Positions 57,790-64,000 of a stretch of 64,000 nucleotides of DNA are shown one piece after another. This DNA is from Gentiana macrophylla (Eukaryota > Streptophyta > Magnoliopsida > Gentianales > Gentianaceae). Made by a program: the position numbers and the translations under genes. Position 1 is the first letter of the stretch, and the number at the start of each line of letters is the position of its first letter. The notes under the pieces were generated by a model. The model saw only the letters and a list, made by a program, of their open reading frames with translations, had not been told where the DNA came from and did not search any database. The DNA lies in assembly GCA_026214975.1 (NCBI GenBank), contig CM047814.1, forward strand, positions 23,139,058 to 23,203,057, in the 5' to 3' direction.

Positions 57790-58030
57790 CGACAAACAAG
57801 AGGAGAAAAATTGAAATCAGGACAGTGGAAATATAAAATGTGTGATAAGGATAAATCTGTTGTTCATAACCCCAAATCCACTGTTTTCTGCAGTGGAATT
57901 AGACTTAAATCTAATGTTTCACTATCATAGTGGAATAAAGATATGTCGTTTTTACCCGAAAAAAATTTCATTGTCCTCAATGCATATTTCTAGGTCCAAA
58001 TTGCATTTTTAACCATAAACCCTGCATTAA
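57790..58030 (-). repeat. Dispersed repeat, inverted copy of 7,348-7,610
   Basis: See partner entry; the copy is diverged by many substitutions and small indels. Confidence 0.65.
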
Positions 58031-58129
58031 TGGAAAACGAAAGAGGAAAGAAGTAGTAGATAAATAGTAAAGTTTAAGAAGAGGAGGAGAGGGGGTTAAA
58101 GAGAGATATATCTTCTTAGAGTAAATGCC

Positions 58130-58424
58130 TTTTAGCGCGCCGGTTTGATCACCATATTTGCCTTTGCCGCTATATTTAGTTTCGCTTCTCGCTAGGAACT
58201 TTTGTAGCGATTTTTATTAAATCACAAATAACTAAAAATCCGTCGTAAAACATTGCTCCATCATAGAACATGCCGCTAGTAAAAATGGTTGGCGGCGGAT
58301 ATTCATTCTCGCTGCGAAACAAGCATTTGTCAATCAAAGATCCGCCGGTAAAAAAATTATTTCAGCCAGGATATGCCATCCGATTTACGCATTCATGGCA
58401 CTGTTAGTGTAGTTTCCTAAACCC
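58130..58424. mobile_element. Possible CACTA-like transposon fragment
   Basis: GC-biased short words GCCGC and GGCGG recur in an AT background, and the right side has GGCACTGTTAGTGTAG. No second end was matched. Confidence 0.2.
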
Positions 58425-59789
58425 AATCAGTTTAGACCGGATCTGACCGGGTTGGATCATTTCTACTACGCTTTTATGTTTATGCATATAATAAATGTCA
58501 TTTATGTCATTATATACTCTTTGTTTAACAAACCAATTCAATCTTGTATATAATAACGTCCCTAAGATTTAATCATGATAGATAAATTATAATGGTGATT
58601 ATGGTTGATGAGATCTCGACTCACAGTAAACGGTTCAATTCTTAAATAGCTCTAGTCGTATGTATTATATAATGAGATATTAATAGTACAGTTCGACTAG
58701 CACGTATTATGTGTCTTCTATCTTTTGAAGATATTGATAGATCTCGTCTATCGAAGTGCAGCAATACTTGGACTGTACGTGGACGTGTACTGGAGAATAC
58801 CTACATTAGACTGACCCACTTAATGTATTAAATGTCGCACGTATGTGGTGGTTGTGTAATTATCCTTAGACCGGAGTCTTTATAATATCGCGGTGTGGAT
58901 TGTCATGCTTTCACGCTATTGAGGTTTCCCCTAGTCACGGGGCGATTGTGCGATAGTGATTGGGTATGATATTTTATCATGCGGAGGATTGATGTCGCTC
59001 GTCCGGAATTTGTGTTTCCTAATGGTAGGAATGTATATCCGAAAGAGACTTCTTATGGGGAATGTTTATTTTCGAAAGTATTTGCAAAACGGAAGTAAAA
59101 TATCACATCGAGAGAATATAAAGTTAATAATATAAGATACGGTCGTTGATGTTTCGACACTCAAGTAATGACTGTATGGATATTGCGTATGCTAAAATAT
59201 TCTATTTACACGGTAACAGTGTCCAACAGACCTAAGTCTAAGCAAAGCTAGCCTATTACAAATTGTTCAAAGCAAGACCCAGCAGGGTATGTTCCACAGA
59301 TAGCACAAAAACAATAGGATATGCAAGCTTAAGCAAGGACATGTAAGGCACAGTAACAATGGGTGTTACTGCAAGTGAGTTTCAGTCACAAAAACTGAAA
59401 TCCAAGTAGCAGTAACAAGGATTAAGGAGATTATCAAATTCATCAGTGAACACAAGAAGCCTTGTCACTTTGATTAGACCACTAACAGGCAAGAGCAGGT
59501 CCACAAGCCTTTCTACTTTGGCAGACTCACGTGGCACTTCAGACCAGTGAGTTCAATAACGAGGTTCAGTAGGGATCAATCAAAGGGCTACAAGCCACAA
59601 GTTTCACAAGTTGACCAGTATCTAGGATTGACTACTGACCAACACAGAAAACTAGTATTCAAGGACTTGATGTCCTTTTGAAAATCCATTAACAGTCAAG
59701 GTGTAATCTTAAGCATCACTAGGCAAACCACCTTGGCACTTCAGACCAAGTGATTCTGAGATCACCACCTTACAAGGGCTTGTGATCAC
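58425..59789. other. No gene seen; retroelement-like non-coding sequence
   Basis: The phrase GGCACTTCAGACCA is repeated (about 59,532 and 59,736). No domain in six frames. Confidence 0.3.
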
Positions 59790-61180
59790 GTGCAAAGCAC
59801 TTACTAGCAATAGGACTAGGTCTATCGTAGTAGAGTACAGGCGAGTCAAGGTCGATCCCACAGAGACTCGTAAGAACGTCTAATTATCAAGATTGAGCTT
59901 GTCACGATTATGGACTACAACCAACTATAATATATACGGTAGTAAATTTGGTGCCTCAAACTATCAAGGTTATGCTAGTTAACACGAAGCAAAAATGAGT
60001 TTCTAATGTATTAGTTCAATTATGAGCAATTAGTTATTCCCCCACACATGCAACAGTCATCCCCATTGATGAATTTATTCATTGTTCATTTCTGGTACAA
60101 CTCCTAACCCTATCTACTCCGACAATGGTAGTAGACAATCTATCATAAAGCTACCCTCCTTAATTAGTCCGTAATAGCCCATACGCATAAAGAACTAGAA
60201 GAGTCGATATTGAGCGCTAACTCATACCGCAAACCCGCCTAGACAGCTGTCGACACTGATCAGCACGTTCTTAGAGTCCATTCAAGATAATGTCCAAACA
60301 AAGCATTTCACTATTCGTATTTCATGTTAGTTAACGATGACATGCAAATAGTTGATCAGGCTACTAACATGTAAATTAAATCTATCGATCAACGTAGCTG
60401 GCGCCGATCATCATGAATTAGTAATTTACTAGGTATTCAGATCTAGTGATGTTGACCGTCGCAGATCTGAAGAACGCAACTACTATTTCATGATTTCTTC
60501 ACCAACGAATCAGATCTATAACATATGGGGTAAAATAAACTAACTTCTACATAATTAAACTAAATAAGCAATTAAAACATACTAGTCAAATAGAGCAACG
60601 ATAGATCTACATCTTGAAAAGACAGAAAATCATACCCTTGAAGACGAGCGTAGATCTCCCTCGGATCTCTCCCTAGGCGGCAGCTCCGTCGTCTCTCTGA
60701 CCAGAACTCATAAAATAAATAAAATAAAGAACAAAGAACTTTTATTGCATAATTTGCCTCGAATAATTTGGGTACATTGAATTCTGAGGCGAAGCCTCTT
60801 TTTTATAGCTATCTAAACCGACATAGAAACACCTAGTTCTACCCCTCGTCCAAGAAAACGTGTATCGGAAGGATCTCGAATCTCGGTAAATTGGCGGCAC
60901 CTCCCGGTAAACCGGGGGTATTTTCATCTTTTTTCTTCAGCCGACTTAACTTGGAAGGTTCTGGAATACCCTAGGCCCATTCCTTTCGTTCAGTCCACTC
61001 CAGATTCGTCCATGATGCTCAGCCCAATATTTCGTATCCTGAAAATCATCAAATAATGCACGAAATAATATTTAAATAGGGAAAATAAACGCTAAGTGTA
61101 GATTTCTCGACTCACAAACCCGACATATGCTATTCAACTCTAATGGTTCATATTTATAGGTCGAAACAACTATTTTTAGC
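59790..61180. repeat. Solo-LTR-like sequence (Athila/Tat style)
   Basis: Near its left edge is the phrase GGTCGATCCCACAGAGACTC with GTAGAGTACAGGCGAGTCAA, the same type of phrase as GGGTCGATCCACGAGGG in the LARD LTRs (about 380-400 and 4,552-4,568). Near its right edge is a line ending ATTTATAGG. No partner LTR in the window and no target duplication was found, so the boundaries are approximate. Confidence 0.4.
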
Positions 61181-63001
61181 TCATAATAGATAGAATGTTG
61201 ATGCCGTAGGATAGACTATTTTAACCGTCATCAGCTTGTCAAAGTGACACTCAATCAATGAATTCAAACAGGAGACCAACAAGAACACAGACACAAAACT
61301 AAGCAGAAAACCAATGTCAACACTGACTACTGTTGACTTCAAAAACCACAGAGTAAAACAGTAAAGCACACAAAAATAAAGTGTAAGCAAAGTAACTGTG
61401 TACCTTGATCAAGGACATCAAGACCTAAGCCATCCAATGAATTCTAAACAAGCTATTGATCAGTTTAGAACCGTCAATAGGAAGTCTCATATTCCTTACT
61501 TGGTCATTCAATGCAGATTACCAGGAACACAACAAACCACTACTACTGGAAGTACATGACCTTAACAGAACAATGTTTGAATAGAAATAAAGCGTGCATG
61601 ATTGCTCAAGAGGAATGTGTTTGAGTTGTTGCATTCTAATTGATGTCTTGGTATATTCATAAATAGGGCGAGAGGTATGTGGAACCTTCTATCTCTATGA
61701 TTTCGAAATCACCTCAATTAATTCAAGGCACAACTTATGTGTCAAATTCGAAATGGCAAGTATATGTTGGGTCAAATACACACTTGGTTATCCCGGTTTG
61801 GAATCAGGCCAATAATAAGAGTGTATTAGCACATGTGATTGTACCAAAAAGTTCAAAGCCAAACCAGAACCGACACTAACACACAGTGTACTGAGCTATA
61901 TGTCGCACAATCCAAATAAACCAGATTGGGACCGAGACTGGTAAATGATTAGCCCAAAGACAAGCATGCATATACATGGGTTAAGCCAATTGACCAAAAG
62001 CAGACATGGTTGAAATTTGACCAAGAAACCGATTATCAACTCACGAGCAGAACTTGTCAATCCATGCCATAAGTACTATTCCTCGGATTGTAACCGAACT
62101 AGGGCATGGTTTGACCATCATTGAACCGAGAGGTTCTCGAGGCGAGAATCGGACCTTTGACCTCACAGGGTAAAACCCCTTGGTCAGACAGGAACTCGAA
62201 GCTAAATTAGGTTTAAGCCAATTTACTTGAGCAATTCGGGTTGAAATTCACCGAATCGAGAAGATTTCCTAGCCATGGAAGTCAAAGCTACAATCTTGTA
62301 GTTAATTCTCCAATTTCAGCACGTGTAAGAGGATGCCAAGGCACATTGACCACGAGAGGTGTATCCTTTACGCTTTAATTGATCACCGGAGAAGATGGGT
62401 AGTGAAATCCTTAAAATGGAAACCCTAAATCAACACGTTTGGGAAATCAAGGCAGATTTCAACTCGTATCAAGCCTGCAATATCATCATAGAGGAGAATC
62501 AAGACATAATTGTGTTCATAACGGTATAATAATATAGACATGGAAGGAAATCACTGGAGAATCGGGGATATGGCTCACGAGCCTTCTCGAAGTGAAAAAC
62601 TCCGAGTTGCTTAGGGAACCATTGCCAATAACTGCTCAGAATCATCGGAAGATTAAACACGATAGGAAAACTGAAAGGAATCATAGAAAAATGGGGTGAT
62701 ATTGAGCATTGTAGAAGAGAGGATTTGAGAGAACAATTGCTAGGGTTTCTGTGTTTCAAGAGGGGTAATTGCAAATGAGGCCGTAAACGGGGATTTGGTG
62801 TATTAGGGTGAGAGCCGGGTCAAAATACAAGTTATAGGGTAAAGGGAACGAGTCTTGGGTTTAAGGGTATTGGGCCATGCTAAGGAGTGGGTAATCTGAC
62901 GAGCCAAGAGATAGGGCCGGTCAGCTGAGCCCATAAGGTTAAATAAAAATCAAACAAATAATTTTGTGTCATATGATGTAAGTTATGTCATGCTTCGTGG
63001 T
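61181..63001. other. No gene seen
   Basis: Read on the minus strand, 62,700-62,900 resembles a transposon or gene leader (GAAACCCTAGCAATTG near 62,735), but the 91-codon ORF at 62,499-62,774 has no known features. Confidence 0.3.
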
Positions 63002-63716
63002 AGGGCTGAGCAAAATAATCGGTAAACCAATCCAAACCGTAAACCGATCCAAACCAATCCGAATAAACCAAACCAATAACAAGCCAAATGAATTAGGTTT
63101 GGTTTGAAACCAAACCGAATTGCATTGAGTTGGTTTCGGATATTTTTAAATACACCCAATCCAATCCAAACCCAACCAAAATTTTTATACATGAATTATA
63201 TATATTATACCCATTACCCAACCGACCCAATATAACCCAATTTTTTTGGATCATTTTGTTATGTTGTTTTGGTCGGAAGATACTCATGGTGTTTTGATCA
63301 TTTTTTTGTGTCAACATCCAAATTTTTGCTCTTTTGATGTAAATATGTAAATTAGTAAATGCATGTATGTAAGTATGCAACTATGGAGGATTGATTGCAA
63401 ATTGAATTATATTGTAATGTGTTGTTACTTGTTAGTTGTTTTAAGATTTTTAATCTTTTGGTTTGTAATTTTATTTTAGTTTGGATATAGCTATTTGAAG
63501 TTTATGTAAAAATGTTGGTTTTGTCATAATTTCTTTTTAAAGATTAGGCTTGAAAAAAAACCAAAACCAACCCAATCCAAATCGAAACCAATTCGAACCA
63601 AACCATTGGGGTTGACTTCGTTTTGGTTTGGTTGATGAACGAATTATGGCGCCCCAAACCGACCGAGTCTTTCAAAACCAACTCAAACCCACCCAAACCA
63701 AATCCATGCTCACTAC
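63002..63716. mobile_element. hAT-like MITE, degenerate
   Basis: The left end TAGGGCTGAGCA and the right end reversed TAGTAGTGAGCATGG are imperfect inverted repeats. Flanking 8-mers CTTCGTGG and CTTAAGGG agree at five of eight positions. The arms are full of AACCAAACC/GGTTTGGTT words. Confidence 0.5.
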
Positions 63717-64000
63717 TACTTAAGGGCCATTAGTGTCACGAAATATATAATAACACATAAATGATGTAATGATGAGCTTATATAACAATTGGTGCACATA
63801 ATCCAATAAACACGACTCAGCTGTAATCAATATTTTCAAATCATATTGTAAATTAATTAATTGGATTAAAAGCCCAATTATCCGATTAACAATCCAAAAT
63901 CGGTATGGACAATTTTTATTGTGTATCGTCAAAAATATTACATCAATGAACTAAATATCCGTTCTTCATCAAAACCTTGTTAGGAAAAATATTTCCCCAT
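63717..64000. other. No gene seen
   Basis: AT-rich; no feature recognised up to the window end. Confidence 0.35.

Overview
This is a stretch of repeat-rich nuclear DNA from a flowering plant, most likely a eudicot. The evidence is Ty3/gypsy and Ty1/copia retrotransposons of plant lineages, a TRIM, plant MITEs and a SINE, and one intact plant transcription-factor gene whose leader carries the sucrose-control upstream ORF known from group S1 bZIP genes. Nothing bacterial, organellar or viral was seen. Well over half of the window is transposable elements or tandem repeats, and one gene is convincing: the bZIP gene on the minus strand at 34,992-35,471. || Layout. 264-5,992: a complete minus-strand LTR element with 1.56 kb LTRs, a tRNA-Asp-type primer site and no coding domains (LARD type). 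6.0-11.7 kb: degenerate DNA transposon ends, a 490-bp TRIM (8,241-8,730), an orphan signal-peptide exon (9,866), an (AT)n tract and a Stowaway MITE. 11,892-21,646: a 9.75-kb Tat-lineage gypsy element (minus strand) with dual RNase H and an antisense extra ORF, inserted into a Mutator-type MITE whose halves lie at 11,741-11,891 and 21,652-21,692. 22.5-24.7 kb: first locus of a composite minisatellite built around the word GCAGTGACA. 25.1-26.4 kb: remnants of two protein-coding genes (an LRR receptor kinase and a small membrane-protein family). 27.6-33.5 kb: two abutting, oppositely oriented degenerate copia elements. 33.9-34.9 kb: a hAT MITE and a tRNA-like SINE, both with clear target-site duplications. 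35.0-36.0 kb: the bZIP gene and leader. 36,709-41,277: a copia element with non-canonical TA...TA LTR ends. 41.8-46.7 kb: a gypsy element with a tRNA-Met-type primer site whose pol has been replaced by an inverted copy of a neighbouring repeat. 46.7-52.3 kb: mostly sequence with no recognisable gene, a copia gag fragment and weak small-gene candidates. 52.4-56.2 kb: second minisatellite locus, with a LINE ORF1 fragment and two copies of another repeat embedded in it. 56.2-64 kb: an unrecognised minus-strand exon, a repeat shared with 7.4 kb, LTR-like sequence at 59.8-61.2 kb and a hAT-like MITE at 63.0-63.7 kb. || How it works together. Apart from the bZIP gene, the parts do not form a pathway; the window is a record of nested insertions. 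Paired LTR copies differ in a peculiar way: CAG or CTG in one copy repeatedly matches CG, CCG or CTCG in the other. Part of the frameshifting in the retrotransposon reading frames may therefore be consensus sequencing error rather than true decay.
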